64,000 nucleotides of DNA from Oceanitalea sp047302425 (GCF_047302425.1 NZ_CP154855.1:3038001-3102000); one strand, 5' to 3'. Positions 1-8,782 are shown, numbered from the stretch's first letter. Notes: generated by a model not told the origin, from the sequence alone. Program-made: numbers and translations.

Positions 1-771
1 GTCCTGGTCGTACTTGATGGACCGCTGGCCGTTGAGGTCGATGTGGAAGAGCTTGCCCGACCACAGCGCCTGGGCCAGCGCGTGGGTGTAGTTGAGGCCG
101 GCCATCTGCTCGTGCCCGGTCTCGGGGTTGAGGCCGACGATGTCGCCGTGCTCGAGCTCGGCGATGAAGCCGAGCGCGTGGCCGACCGTCGGCAGGAGGA
201 TGTCGCCGCGGGGCTCGTTCGGCTTGGGCTCGAGCGCGATGCGCAGGTCGTAGCCCTTGTCCTTGATGTAGCCGGCGACGGTGTCGATGCCCTCGCGGTA
301 GCGGTCGAGCGCGGCGTTGACGTCCTTGACGCCGTCGTACTCGCTGCCCTCGCGCCCGCCCCACATGACGAAGGTCGTCGCACCGAGCTCGGCGGCGAGG
401 TCGACGTTGCGCAGCACCTTGCGCAGCCCGAAGCGGCGCACGGAGCGGTCGTTGGCGGTGAAGCCGCCGTCCTTGAAGATCGGGTGGCTGAAGGTGTTGG
501 TCGTGACCATCTCGATGGTCAGCCCGGCGTCGTCGGTGGCCTGCTTGAAGCGGGTGAGGATGCGCTCACGCTCGGCGTCGTCGGCACCGAAGGGCACGAC
601 GTCGTCGTCGTGGAAGGTCACGCCCCAGGCGCCGAGCTCGGCGAGCTTGGTGGCGTACTCCCAGGGGTCGAGCGTCGGGCGGGTGGCGGCGCCGAACTGG
701 TCCTGTGCGGGCCAGCCGACGGTCCAGAGGCCGAAGGAGAAGCGGTCGTCGGGGGTGGGCTTGCGAACCAT
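1..771 (-). CDS. xylA: Xylose isomerase (partial, C-terminus off window)
   Basis: Xylose isomerase interconverts D-xylose and D-xylulose in the cytoplasm with divalent metal ions. Only the first 257 codons are in the window; the family is about 390 residues, so roughly the last third is cut off at position 1. The protein opens MVRKPTPDDRFSFGLWTVG and carries the TIM-barrel segments FHDDDVVPFG, VMWGGREGSEYDG, and EPKPNEPRGD, which contains a metal-ligand glutamate. The ATG at 769-771 follows GAGGAGT. The gene is transcribed away from the ROK regulator gene and is followed in the chromosome order by xylB, giving a complete xylose entry pathway. A candidate ROK operator lies about 30-50 bp upstream. 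Identification is secure despite truncation. Confidence 0.96.
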   Translation of the reverse strand, partial: MVRKPTPDDRFSFGLWTVGWPAQDQFGAATRPTLDPWEYATKLAELGAWGVTFHDDDVVPFGADDAERERILTRFKQATDDAGLTIEMVTTNTFSHPIFKDGGFTANDRSVRRFGLRKVLRNVDLAAELGATTFVMWGGREGSEYDGVKDVNAALDRYREGIDTVAGYIKDKGYDLRIALEPKPNEPRGDILLPTVGHALGFIAELEHGDIVGLNPETGHEQMAGLNYTHALAQALWSGKLFHIDLNGQRSIKYDQD

Positions 772-799
772 GGTGACTCCTCGTCGAGCGGGTTTTGTT

Positions 800-818
800 T
801 TGTAGCGCAATTTAACTA
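800..818 (-). promoter_or_regulatory. Candidate ROK/XylR operator upstream of xylA
   Basis: On the minus strand this reads TAGTTAAATTGCGCTACAA inside an AT-rich stretch that stands out from its GC-rich surroundings. It matches 12 of 19 positions of the element at 2102-2120 in front of xylB (shared TAGTT, central AT, distal ACAA). A TAGTT...AACTA-like dyad is what ROK-family xylose repressors generally recognise. The assignment is inferred from position and similarity between the two sites. Confidence 0.45.
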
Positions 819-836
819 CGCGGGGGCCGGGTCGTG

Positions 837-2072
837 TCAAGCCCCGGGGATCCACCCGCTCGGGCCAGCGAGCACGTCGCCGACGACGGCGAGCGCCGCG
901 CCCGTGAGCGCCGGCTCGCCCGAGCGGCCGGGCCGGATCGTCACGTCGAGCCAGGGCGCGGCGAGCACGCGGCGACCCAGCTCCTCCTCCAGCGCCGGGC
1001 GCAGGACGGGCAGCAGCGGGATGAACTGCCCGCCGAGGACGATGTCGTCGACGTCCAGCAGGTTGACGACGTTGGCCAGGGCGGTGCCGAGCGCGTGCCC
1101 GGCGCGGTCGACGACCTCGCGCGCGGGGCCCGGCGTGGCGGCGGCGTCGGCGATGTCCGCGACGGTGGCGTCCGGGTCGAGGCCGGCGGCGGCGAGGAGC
1201 GCGTCGCGGCCGGCGTACTGCTCGAGGCAGCCGGTGGCGCCGCAGGTGCAGGGCGGGCCCGCCGGGTCGACGAGCGTGTGGCCCACCTCCCCCGCCCACC
1301 CGTGCCGCCCGCGCACGGGGACGCCGTCGACGACGGAGGTGCCACCGATGCCGATGTCGGCGGAGACGTAGAAGAAGGTGCCGCTGCCGGCGGGCCGCCC
1401 GGGCGCGTCCAGCGCGTGGGCCAGGGCGGCGAGGTCCGCCTCGTTGCCGACCCCCACGGGGACGGCCTGCCCGTCCGGTCCGCCAGTCAGCCGCAGGTGC
1501 TCGGAGGGCAGCACCTCGCGCCAGCCGAGGTTGGGCGCGCGCAGCACCCGGCCGACGGAGTCGACCAGGCCCGGGACGGCGACCTGCGCCCCGGCCAGCA
1601 CGGTCCAGCGGCCCTCGCTCGCGACGAGGAGCTCGCGGGCCAGGCCCTCGAGGCGGGCGAGCACGGCGTGCGGGTCGCTGCCCTCGAGGTGCTCGGGCAC
1701 CACCCGCTCGGCGAGCACGGCACCGCTGAGGTCCACGAGGCGCGCCCCGAGGTAGCTCGGGGAGACCTCCAGGCCGAGGCCGGCGATCGTGCCGCGGGCC
1801 GGGACGAGGGGGGTGGCAGGCCGGCCCCGACCGGCGATCTGCGGGGGCAGCTCGTCGAGCAGGCCGCCGGCGAGCAGCTCGTCGACGAGGCGGGAGACCG
1901 TCGAGCGGGTGAGGCCGCTGGCGGCGGCGATCCCGGCCCGGGACACTGGTTCGGGCGCCCCGTAGGCGAGCATGGTGACCACGGAGAGGTTCTGGTCCCG
2001 CAGCGAGGCCTGACCCACCCCGGGGGTGAGCGAGCCCGGGGGGACGCTCCGCGCGTCGTCGGTGACCGTCAT
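837..2072 (-). CDS. xylR: ROK-family transcriptional regulator (XylR type)
   Basis: A 411-residue repressor/ROK protein. An N-terminal winged helix-turn-helix (about residues 30-85, with GLTRSTVSRLVDELLAGGLL) is followed by a ROK sugar-kinase-like domain containing the zinc-type motif CTCGATGCLEQYAG (about residues 265-280). It most likely represses xylA and xylB until xylose binds. The frame is open a further 16 codons upstream, but the ATG at 2070-2072 (MTVTDDARSV) is preferred because it matches the usual short N-terminus and leaves the intergenic region free. The gene lies between xylA and the divergently transcribed xylB, the classic arrangement for a local regulator. The regulated sugar is inferred from neighbours. 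Confidence 0.88.
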   Translation of the reverse strand: MTVTDDARSVPPGSLTPGVGQASLRDQNLSVVTMLAYGAPEPVSRAGIAAASGLTRSTVSRLVDELLAGGLLDELPPQIAGRGRPATPLVPARGTIAGLGLEVSPSYLGARLVDLSGAVLAERVVPEHLEGSDPHAVLARLEGLARELLVASEGRWTVLAGAQVAVPGLVDSVGRVLRAPNLGWREVLPSEHLRLTGGPDGQAVPVGVGNEADLAALAHALDAPGRPAGSGTFFYVSADIGIGGTSVVDGVPVRGRHGWAGEVGHTLVDPAGPPCTCGATGCLEQYAGRDALLAAAGLDPDATVADIADAAATPGPAREVVDRAGHALGTALANVVNLLDVDDIVLGGQFIPLLPVLRPALEEELGRRVLAAPWLDVTIRPGRSGEPALTGAALAVVGDVLAGPSGWIPGA

Positions 2073-2101
2073 GCGCTGAACCTTACCGACCGCCCCTGTT
2101 T

Positions 2102-2120
2102 TAGTTCTATGCTTCAACAA
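2102..2120 (+). promoter_or_regulatory. Candidate ROK/XylR operator between xylR and xylB
   Basis: The element TAGTTCTATGCTTCAACAA sits 30 bp before the xylB start and 30 bp before the xylR start, in an AT-richer patch. It shares 12 of 19 positions with the site upstream of xylA. Its location would allow one protein to control both divergent promoters. Function is inferred. Confidence 0.45.
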
Positions 2121-2150
2121 TCTCGTTCCGACTCACGAAGAGGTGGCGCC

Positions 2151-3599
2151 ATGACTCCCCCGCTCGCCGGCCGGCTCGTCGCCGGGATCGACAGCTCGAC
2201 CCAGTCCTGCAAGGTCGTCGTCCGCGAGGCCCACACCGGACGGCTCGTGCGCTCCGGGCAGGCCCGCCACCCCGACGGCACGGAGGTCGACCCCGAGGCC
2301 TGGTGGCACGCCCTGCAGGAGGCCCTCGCCCAGGCCGGGGGGCTGGACGACGTCGACGCCGTCGCCGTGGGCGGGCAGCAGCACGGGATGGTCGTGCTCG
2401 ACGCGGACGGCGCCGTCATCCGCCCCGCCCTGCTGTGGAACGACACCCGCTCCGCGCAGGCCGCCGCCGACCTCGTGAGCGAGCTCGGGGAGGGGGACGT
2501 CGACGCCGGACGCCGCGCGTGGGTGGAGGCCATCGGCTCGGTCCCGGTCGCCTCCCTCACGGTGACGAAGCTGCGCTGGCTCGCCCAGCACGAGCCCGAG
2601 AACGCCGCCCGGGTGGCCGCCGTCGCCCTCCCCCACGACTGGCTGACCTGGCGCCTCCTCGGCACCGGCGCGCTCGAGGACCTCGCCACCGACCGCTCCG
2701 ACGCCTCCGGCACCGGGTACTTCGACCCGGCCGGCAACACCTACCGGCGCGACCTGCTCGACCTGGCCCTGGGCCGCGAGACCGACCTCATCCTCCCGCG
2801 CGTCCTCGGACCGGCGACGGCGGCCGGTCAGGTGGGCGGCACCGGCGCGCTCCTCGGCCCCGGCGCCGGGGACAACGCGACCGCCGCGCTCGGCACCGGC
2901 ATGGGGCCGGGCGACGTGACGATCTCCCTGGGCACCTCGGGCGTCGTCTCCGCCGTCGCCGCTGACCCGGTCCGCGACCCGAGCGGGCTCGTCACCGGCT
3001 TCGCCGACGCGACTGGCAACTTCCTGCCGATGGCGACGACGCTCAACGCCTCCCGCGTCCTGGACGCCACCGCCGGGCTGCTCGGGGTCGACCACGCCGG
3101 GCTCAGCGAGCTGGCCCTGGCCGCGGAGCCGGGCTCCGGGGGCCTGGTCCACGTGCCGTACCTCGACGGCGAGCGCACCCCGAACCTCCCCACGGCCACC
3201 GGCTCCCTGCACGGGATGACCCGGGCGTCGATGACCCGCGAGAACCTCGCCCGCGCCGCTGTCGAGGGCATGCTCTGCCACCTCGCCGAGGGGATGGCCG
3301 CGGTGCAGGCGCAGGGCGTCAACGTGCGGCGCATCAGCCTCATCGGCGGTGCCGCCCGCTCCGAGGCGGTCCAGCGCATCGCCCCCGCCGTGCTGGGCCA
3401 GGACGTCGAGCTGCCCGAGCCCGGGGAGTACGTCGCCGACGGCGCGGCGCGCCAGGCCGCCTGGGTGCTCTCCGGCGCCGACGAGCCGCCGGTGTGGGAG
3501 CGCGAGGGCACGCGCGTGCTCTCCGCCGAGCCGACCCCGCAGGTGCTCGAGGCCTACCGCGCCGAGTCTGCCCGCGCCGTCGAGCGCTTCACCGCCTGA
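2151..3599 (+). CDS. xylB: Xylulokinase
   Basis: A 482-residue FGGY carbohydrate kinase that phosphorylates D-xylulose to xylulose 5-phosphate for the pentose phosphate pathway. The N-terminal ATP-binding motif VAGIDSSTQSCKVVV is present at residues 9-23, followed by the substrate segment GGQQHGMVVLD and LLWNDTRS, and the second ATPase lobe with TISLGTSGVVS and ISLIGGAARSEAVQRI. The length is typical of the family. The ATG at 2151 is supported by GAAGAGGTGG a few bases upstream; the frame is open far upstream only because of the antisense overlap with the ROK gene. It is divergent from the ROK regulator and ends in a strong hairpin shared with the convergent oxidoreductase gene. Confidence 0.96.
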   Translation: MTPPLAGRLVAGIDSSTQSCKVVVREAHTGRLVRSGQARHPDGTEVDPEAWWHALQEALAQAGGLDDVDAVAVGGQQHGMVVLDADGAVIRPALLWNDTRSAQAAADLVSELGEGDVDAGRRAWVEAIGSVPVASLTVTKLRWLAQHEPENAARVAAVALPHDWLTWRLLGTGALEDLATDRSDASGTGYFDPAGNTYRRDLLDLALGRETDLILPRVLGPATAAGQVGGTGALLGPGAGDNATAALGTGMGPGDVTISLGTSGVVSAVAADPVRDPSGLVTGFADATGNFLPMATTLNASRVLDATAGLLGVDHAGLSELALAAEPGSGGLVHVPYLDGERTPNLPTATGSLHGMTRASMTRENLARAAVEGMLCHLAEGMAAVQAQGVNVRRISLIGGAARSEAVQRIAPAVLGQDVELPEPGEYVADGAARQAAWVLSGADEPPVWEREGTRVLSAEPTPQVLEAYRAESARAVERFTA

Positions 3600-3615
3600 C
3601 CACCACCCGCACAGC

Positions 3616-3655
3616 GCCGAGAGCCGGACTTCTCCTGGAGAATCCGGCTCTCGGC
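3616..3655. terminator. Bidirectional hairpin terminator between xylB and oxidoreductase gene
   Basis: A perfect 13-bp inverted repeat (3616-3628 with 3643-3655, arm GCCGAGAGCCGGA) encloses a second self-complementary segment TTCTCC/GGAGAA, so almost the whole 40 bp can fold. It lies between two convergent genes. Its right arm is one copy of a 20-nt core seen at several other intergenic sites in the window. Confidence 0.8.
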
Positions 3656-3669
3656 GGTGAGGGGCAGTG

Positions 3670-4287
3670 TCAGTCGAAGACGGGGCCCTGGGTGCGGGTG
3701 CGCTTGATCTCGAAGAAGCCCGGGATCCCGGCGACGAGCACGCAGCCGTCCCACAGCCGGCCCGCCTCCTCGCCCTTGGGCGCGGGGGTGACGACGGGCC
3801 CGAAGAAGGCCGTGTCGTTGAAGGCCACCACCGGGGTGCCGACGTCCTCGCCCACCTTGGTGATGCCCTCCCGGTGGGAGGCGCGCAGGGAGTCGTCGAG
3901 CTCGTCGGAGGTCGTGTAGCGCACGAGCTCCTCGGGCAGGCCGACCTCGGCGAGCGCCTCGGTGAAGACCGAGACGTCCCCGGTGTCCCGGCCGCCGGGG
4001 TGGTAGCGGGTGCCGAGCGCGTCGTACAGCGGCTTGACGACGTCCTCGCCGTGCAGCTCGCGGGCGGCGTTGACCAGGCGGGCCGGGCCCCAGGCCTTGC
4101 GCATCGACTCCTGGTACGCGGGCGGCAGGTCCCGGCCCTCGTTGAGCACCGCCAGCGACATGATGTGCCAGCGCGTGGTCACCGGGCGGACCTTCTCCAC
4201 CTCCCCCATCCAGCGCGAGGTCATCCACGCCCACGGGCAGATGGGGTCGAACCAGAAGTCGGCGACATCCTTGACGTCATCGGCCAT
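3670..4287 (-). CDS. DsbA-like thioredoxin-fold oxidoreductase (mycothiol-dependent nitroreductase Rv2466c family)
   Basis: A 205-residue cytosolic DsbA/FrnE-like thioredoxin-fold protein. The active-site segment FDPICPWAW (residues 13-21) has one cysteine, C17, in a CPWA motif, and is followed by the family's long helical insertion (SLAVLNEGRDLP, MRKAWGPARLVNAA) and the cis-proline region DVGTPVVAF. The mycobacterial prototype Rv2466c uses mycothiol to reduce nitro compounds and, as I recall, has a CPWC site; here the second cysteine is alanine, so a monothiol mechanism is implied. Strong AAGGAGG precedes the ATG at 4285-4287. Convergent with xylB and divergent from pepN. Substrate unknown. 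Confidence 0.85.
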   Translation of the reverse strand: MADDVKDVADFWFDPICPWAWMTSRWMGEVEKVRPVTTRWHIMSLAVLNEGRDLPPAYQESMRKAWGPARLVNAARELHGEDVVKPLYDALGTRYHPGGRDTGDVSVFTEALAEVGLPEELVRYTTSDELDDSLRASHREGITKVGEDVGTPVVAFNDTAFFGPVVTPAPKGEEAGRLWDGCVLVAGIPGFFEIKRTRTQGPVFD

Positions 4288-4449
4288 GTACGTCCTCCTT
4301 GAGTGCTTCGGCGGCGCTGCTGCGCCCGCCGAGCCAGCCTAGGCCGGGACCGGCCCGGGCACCCGGCGGTATCCGCGTGTGCTGGCGCCGAGCGGCGTGG
4401 CAGGATCGAGGAGGCCCACCGGCCGCCGCCCAGCGAGAAGGAGCAGACC

Positions 4450-7038
4450 GTGCCCGGAGAGAACCTCACCCGCCAGGAGGCCGCCGAGCGCGCCGCGCTC
4501 GTCGCCGTCGAGAGCTACGATGTCGACCTCGACCTCACCCGCGGCGCCCGGGTCTTCGCCTCCCGCACGACGATCATCTTCACCGCCGAGCCCGGCGCGA
4601 GCACCTTCGTCGACCTCCTCGCCGACGCCGTCCACGAGATCCGCCTCAACGGCAGCCACGTGGACCCCCGGGCGTGGGACGGCGCGCGCATCTCCGTCGA
4701 CGGCCTCGCCGAGCGCAACGAGCTCGTCGTCGTCGCCGACGCCCGGTACATGAACACCGGCGAGGGTCTGCACCGCTTCGTCGACCCGGTCGACGGCGAG
4801 GTCTACCTCTACAGCCAGTTCGAGGTCGCCGACTCCCGCCGCGTCTTCGCCGTCTTCGAGCAGCCCGACCTCAAGGCGAGCTTCCGCTTCAGCGTCCGGG
4901 CGCCGCGGCACTGGACCGTCGTGTCCAACTCCCCCACCCCCGAGCCGCAGGTCGTGGACGGCGACGACGCCGCCGCCGTCTGGCACTTCGCGCCCACCCC
5001 GCGCATCTCGAGCTACATCACGGCGATCGTCGCCGGGCCCTACCACCGGGTGACGGGCGAGCTGACGAGCAGCGACGGGCGCACCATCCCCCTGGGCGTC
5101 TTCGCCCGCGCCTCCCTCGCCGAGCACCTCGACGCCGAGAACGTCATGGACATCACCCGAGCGGGCTTCGCCTTCTTCGAGCAGGCCTTCGGCCGCCCCT
5201 ACCCCTTCGAGAAGTACGACCAGCTCTTCGTCCCGGAGTTCAACGCGGGCGCGATGGAGAACGCCGGCGCGGTCACCTTCCTCGAGAACTACGTCTTCCG
5301 CTCCAAGGTGCCCGAGGCGACGGTCGAGCGCCGCGTCGTCACGATCCTCCACGAGCTCGCCCACATGTGGTTCGGCGACCTCGTCACCATGCGCTGGTGG
5401 AACGACCTCTGGCTCAACGAGTCCTTCGCCGAGTACATGTCCACCCTCGCCACCGCCGAGGCCACCGACTGGCGCGACGCCTGGACCACCTTCTCCTCCC
5501 TCGAGAAGTCCTGGGCCTACCGCCAGGACCAGCTGCCCTCGACCCACCCGATCGTCGCGGAGATCAACGACCTCGAGGACGTCGAGGTCAACTTCGACGG
5601 CATCACCTACGCCAAGGGCGCCTCCGTCCTCAAGCAGCTCGTCGCGTGGGTGGGCCAGGACGCCTTCCTCGCCGGTGTACGGGCGTACTTCGCCAAGCAC
5701 GAGTGGGGCAACACCGAGCTGCGCGACCTCCTCACCGAGCTCGAGGCCACGAGCGGGCGCGACCTGTCCGCGTGGTCGCGGGTGTGGCTCGAGCAGGCGG
5801 GCGTCACGCTCCTGCGCCCCGAGATCGGCACCGACGACGACGGCGTCATCACCTCCTTCGCCCTCACCCAGGAGGCCCCGGACGAGCACCCCGTGCTGCG
5901 CCCGCACCGTCTCGTCGTCGGCGGCTACGACGTCGTCGAGGACGACGGCGGCACGCGCCTGGAGCGGGTGCTGCGGGTGGAGACGGACGTCGACGGCGCG
6001 CGCACCGAGATCCCCGAGCTCGTCGGCCGCCCGCGGCCCGACCTCCTCCTCGTCAACGACGAGGACCTCGCCTACGCCAAGGTGCGCCTGGACGAGGAGT
6101 CGCTGCGCACCGCCGTCGCCCACCTCGCCGGCTTCACCGAGTCCCTGCCGCGCTCGCTCGTGTGGGCGGCGGCCTGGGACATGACCCGCGACGGCGAGCT
6201 GCCGGCCCGCGAGTACCTCGAGCTGGTGCTGGCGAACATCGGCGCCGAGACCGACTCCACCGTGCTGCTCGTCCTCCTGCGCCAGCTCAGCCTCACGCTG
6301 CGTGCCTACACCGCCCCGGAGAGCCGCGCCGAGCTGACCCCGCGGGTGGTCGACCGGCTGTGGGAGCTCGCCGAGGGGGCCGCCGCCGGCTCCGACGCCC
6401 AGCTGCAGCTCGTGCGCGCCTTCGCCGACGAGGCCGCGACCGACGCCCAGCTCGACGTCGTCGCCGGCCTGCTCGACGGCAGCCGCGTGCTCGAGGGCCT
6501 GGCGGTGGACACCGACCTGCGGTGGAAGCTCCTCACCGCGCTGGCCGCCGGCGGCCGCGCCGGGGAGGCGGAGATCGCGGCGGAGGCGCGCCGGGACGAC
6601 ACCGCGGCCGGGCGGCAGGCCGCCGCCCGCGCCGGGGCGATCATCCCGACGGGCGAGGCCAAGGAGCGGGTGTGGGCGTCGGTCGTCGAGGCCGACGAGC
6701 TGCCCAACGCGCTGCAGGACGCCGTCATCGACGGCTTCACCGACGTCCACGACCGCTCACTGCTCGTCCCCTTCGTCGACCGCTACTTCGACGCCCTCGA
6801 GCGGGTGTGGCGCGAGCGGACGAACGAGATGGCGCAGAACATCGTCACCGGGCTCTACCCCTTCGCGCTGGCCGGCCTCGCCGACAAGCACGGGGTGGAC
6901 GTCCTGGCCCGCACCGACGAGTGGCTCGCTGCGCACGCCGACGCGCCCGCGGCGCTGCGCCGCCTGGTGAGCGAGGACCGCGACGCCGTGCGCCGGGCGC
7001 TGGCCGCCCAGCAGACCGACCGCGCCGCGCTCCGGTGA
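4450..7038 (+). CDS. pepN: Aminopeptidase N (M1 family zinc metallopeptidase)
   Basis: An 862-residue cytosolic aminopeptidase of the actinobacterial PepN type. The substrate-exopeptidase motif GAMEN is near residue 268, the zinc motif HELAHMW near 301 with the distal glutamate in WLNESFAEYMS, and a C-terminal ERAP1-like helical domain (about 520-850) follows. Length is normal for the family. The frame is open upstream, but the GTG at 4450 is chosen because GAAGGAG lies seven bases before it and the product then begins MPGENLTRQEAAERA, as in relatives. It releases N-terminal residues from peptides in general turnover. It overlaps the next gene by four bases (GTGA), so the two are translationally coupled. 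Confidence 0.95.
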   Translation: MPGENLTRQEAAERAALVAVESYDVDLDLTRGARVFASRTTIIFTAEPGASTFVDLLADAVHEIRLNGSHVDPRAWDGARISVDGLAERNELVVVADARYMNTGEGLHRFVDPVDGEVYLYSQFEVADSRRVFAVFEQPDLKASFRFSVRAPRHWTVVSNSPTPEPQVVDGDDAAAVWHFAPTPRISSYITAIVAGPYHRVTGELTSSDGRTIPLGVFARASLAEHLDAENVMDITRAGFAFFEQAFGRPYPFEKYDQLFVPEFNAGAMENAGAVTFLENYVFRSKVPEATVERRVVTILHELAHMWFGDLVTMRWWNDLWLNESFAEYMSTLATAEATDWRDAWTTFSSLEKSWAYRQDQLPSTHPIVAEINDLEDVEVNFDGITYAKGASVLKQLVAWVGQDAFLAGVRAYFAKHEWGNTELRDLLTELEATSGRDLSAWSRVWLEQAGVTLLRPEIGTDDDGVITSFALTQEAPDEHPVLRPHRLVVGGYDVVEDDGGTRLERVLRVETDVDGARTEIPELVGRPRPDLLLVNDEDLAYAKVRLDEESLRTAVAHLAGFTESLPRSLVWAAAWDMTRDGELPAREYLELVLANIGAETDSTVLLVLLRQLSLTLRAYTAPESRAELTPRVVDRLWELAEGAAAGSDAQLQLVRAFADEAATDAQLDVVAGLLDGSRVLEGLAVDTDLRWKLLTALAAGGRAGEAEIAAEARRDDTAAGRQAAARAGAIIPTGEAKERVWASVVEADELPNALQDAVIDGFTDVHDRSLLVPFVDRYFDALERVWRERTNEMAQNIVTGLYPFALAGLADKHGVDVLARTDEWLAAHADAPAALRRLVSEDRDAVRRALAAQQTDRAALR

Positions 7039-7925
7039 CCACGGTCCTGCCCGAGCTGCTCGCCCCGCGCCGCACGGTCGGGCGGCGCGAGTTCGACTTC
7101 TCGCGGCAGGTCGCGGTCATGGCCGTCGTCAACCGCACCCCGGACTCCTTCTGGGACCGGGGCGCGACCTTCGCCCTGGACGCCGCCGTCGCGGCGGCCC
7201 TCGCGGCCGTCGACGACGGCGCCGACTGGGTAGACGTCGGCGGCGTCCCCTTCTCGCCGGACACCCCGCCCGTCGCGGTGGCCGAGGAGATCGACCGGGT
7301 GGTGCCGATCGTCGCGGAGCTGGCCGCCCGCAGCGATGTCGTCATCTCCGTGGACACGGCGCGGGCGGAGGTCGCGGCGGCGGCGCTCGAGGCGGGCGCC
7401 AGCGTCGTCAACGACACGAACGGGGCACGGGCCCCCGCGATGGTGGAGCTGCTGAGCGAGGGGCGCGCCGCCGTCGTCGTCACGCACTCGGTGGCCGCCC
7501 CGCACGAGCACCTGCCGCGCCCGCGCTACGGGGACGTCGTGGCGGAGGTGACGGGATTCCTGCGGGAGCGGGTGGACGCGCTGGTGGCGGCCGGGGTGCC
7601 GACCGAGCGGCTGTTCGTCGACCCTGGACCGGACCTCAACAAGAACACCCTGCACACCCTCGAGCTCCTGCGGCGGCTGCCGGAGGTGGTGGCGATCGGG
7701 CTGCCGGTCCTCGCCGCGGTGTCGAACAAGGACTTCGTCGGGGAGACGCTGGGCCGCAGGCCGGCCGAGCGGTTGCCCGGCTCGCTGGCCGCGACCACCC
7801 TCGCGGTCGCGGCCGGAGCCCGGGTGGTGCGCACCCACCAGGTCGCGCCGACGGTCGACGCGGTCCGGATGACCGAGGCGGTCCTCGGCCTGCGCCCACC
7901 CGCCCACCTGCGCCACAACATGTAG
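7035..7925 (+). CDS. Dihydropteroate synthase paralogue (FolP2-like)
   Basis: A 296-residue TIM-barrel protein of the dihydropteroate synthase family. It has VMAVVNRTPDSFWDRG in place of the NVTPDSFSDGG pterin loop of true FolP, plus DDGADWVDVGG, SVDTARAEVAAAALEAGASVVNDTNG, and the C-terminal R-x-H motif VVRTHQV. The VNRTPDSF(Y/W)D signature is that of the mycobacterial FolP2 group, for which synthase activity is doubtful. GTG start inside the pepN stop (GTGA). The next gene, a RibD-reductase-like protein, follows after four bases. The group is conserved in actinobacteria but its role is unsettled, so no folate function is asserted. Confidence 0.85.
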   Translation: MTTVLPELLAPRRTVGRREFDFSRQVAVMAVVNRTPDSFWDRGATFALDAAVAAALAAVDDGADWVDVGGVPFSPDTPPVAVAEEIDRVVPIVAELAARSDVVISVDTARAEVAAAALEAGASVVNDTNGARAPAMVELLSEGRAAVVVTHSVAAPHEHLPRPRYGDVVAEVTGFLRERVDALVAAGVPTERLFVDPGPDLNKNTLHTLELLRRLPEVVAIGLPVLAAVSNKDFVGETLGRRPAERLPGSLAATTLAVAAGARVVRTHQVAPTVDAVRMTEAVLGLRPPAHLRHNM

Positions 7926-7929
7926 CACG

Positions 7930-8640
7930 ATGATGGCCACCCAGGACGAATTCCTCACCGCCTACGGTCGCGCGGACCGCAGCCGCCGGTGGGTGCGCGG
8001 GAACGTCGTCGCGAGCCTCGACGGCGCGGCGACCCACGACGGTGTCGCCGGCCCGCTCGGTGACGCCGAGGACCAGCTGCTGCTCCGCACCCTGCGGCAG
8101 CTGGCGGACGTCGTCGTCGTGGGGGCGGGGACGGTGCGGGTCGAGGGCTACGGCGGGCTCGGCCTCGACGACGCCGCTGTCACCTGGCGCCGCGACCGCG
8201 GGATCCCTGATCTCCCGCGGCTGGCGATCGTCTCCTCGGCACTCGCCCTGGAGCCCGACGCCGAGGTCTTCCGCGCCCCGGGCCCGCGGCCCCTGCTCCT
8301 CACCCACGGCGACGCCCCGCCCGCACGGCGTACCGCGCTGGAGGAGGTCGCCGAGATCGTGGACTGCGGCGAGCACCGGGTGGAGCCGGCCCGCCTGGTC
8401 GCCGCGCTCGAGGAGCGGGGCATGCACCAGATCCTCACCGAGGGCGGCCCGCGCCTGCTCGGCACCCTCGTCGAGGCCGACGTGCTCGACGAGCTGTGCC
8501 TCAGCCTCTCGCCCCTCCTCGAGGCGGGGACGGCACCGCGGATCGCCGTCAGTGGCCGTGCCGTCAGCCGCCGCATGCGGCTCGGCCACGTCCTCCACGG
8601 TGAGGAGATGCTCTTCCTGCGCTACGAGCGCCGTCGCTAG
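7930..8640 (+). CDS. Pyrimidine reductase family protein (RibD C-terminal/DHFR-like domain)
   Basis: A 236-residue stand-alone RibD-reductase/dihydrofolate-reductase-like domain. Family features are the N-terminal RGNVVASLDGAATHDG, the NADPH-loop region VVVGAGTVRVEGYGG, and the C-terminal MHQILTEGGPRLLGTLVEADVLDELCLSLSP. There is no N-terminal deaminase domain. Relatives act on ribosylaminopyrimidines in flavin synthesis or on unknown pteridine/pyrimidine substrates. Adjacent ATG codons occur at 7930 and 7933. It lies four bases after the FolP2-like gene and probably ends the pepN transcript. A second protein with this domain is at 56013-57425, fused to GTP cyclohydrolase II. Substrate unknown. 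Confidence 0.85.
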   Translation: MMATQDEFLTAYGRADRSRRWVRGNVVASLDGAATHDGVAGPLGDAEDQLLLRTLRQLADVVVVGAGTVRVEGYGGLGLDDAAVTWRRDRGIPDLPRLAIVSSALALEPDAEVFRAPGPRPLLLTHGDAPPARRTALEEVAEIVDCGEHRVEPARLVAALEERGMHQILTEGGPRLLGTLVEADVLDELCLSLSPLLEAGTAPRIAVSGRAVSRRMRLGHVLHGEEMLFLRYERRR

Positions 8641-8660
8641 GGCCACCGCTCCGGCCGCCC

Positions 8661-8750
8661 AGGCCGCTCGAGCGCTCGGGCCGCTCGGGCGCTCGGGCCG
8701 CTCGGGCGCTCGGGCCGCTCAGGCCGCTCAGGCCGCTCAGGCCGCTCGGG
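8661..8750 (+). repeat. Imperfect 9-nt minisatellite in spacer
   Basis: About ten imperfect copies of a GGCCGCTC(A/G) unit, alternating at first with an 8-nt GCGCTCGG version and ending in a clean run of 9-nt copies. It begins 20 bp after the stop of the RibD-like gene and lies in the non-coding 8641-9181 gap. No RNA polymerase or protein-binding motif was recognised in it. Confidence 0.8.
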
Positions 8751-8782
8751 AGAAGGTGCGTTGCGAGCGCCTGTCGGCCCAC

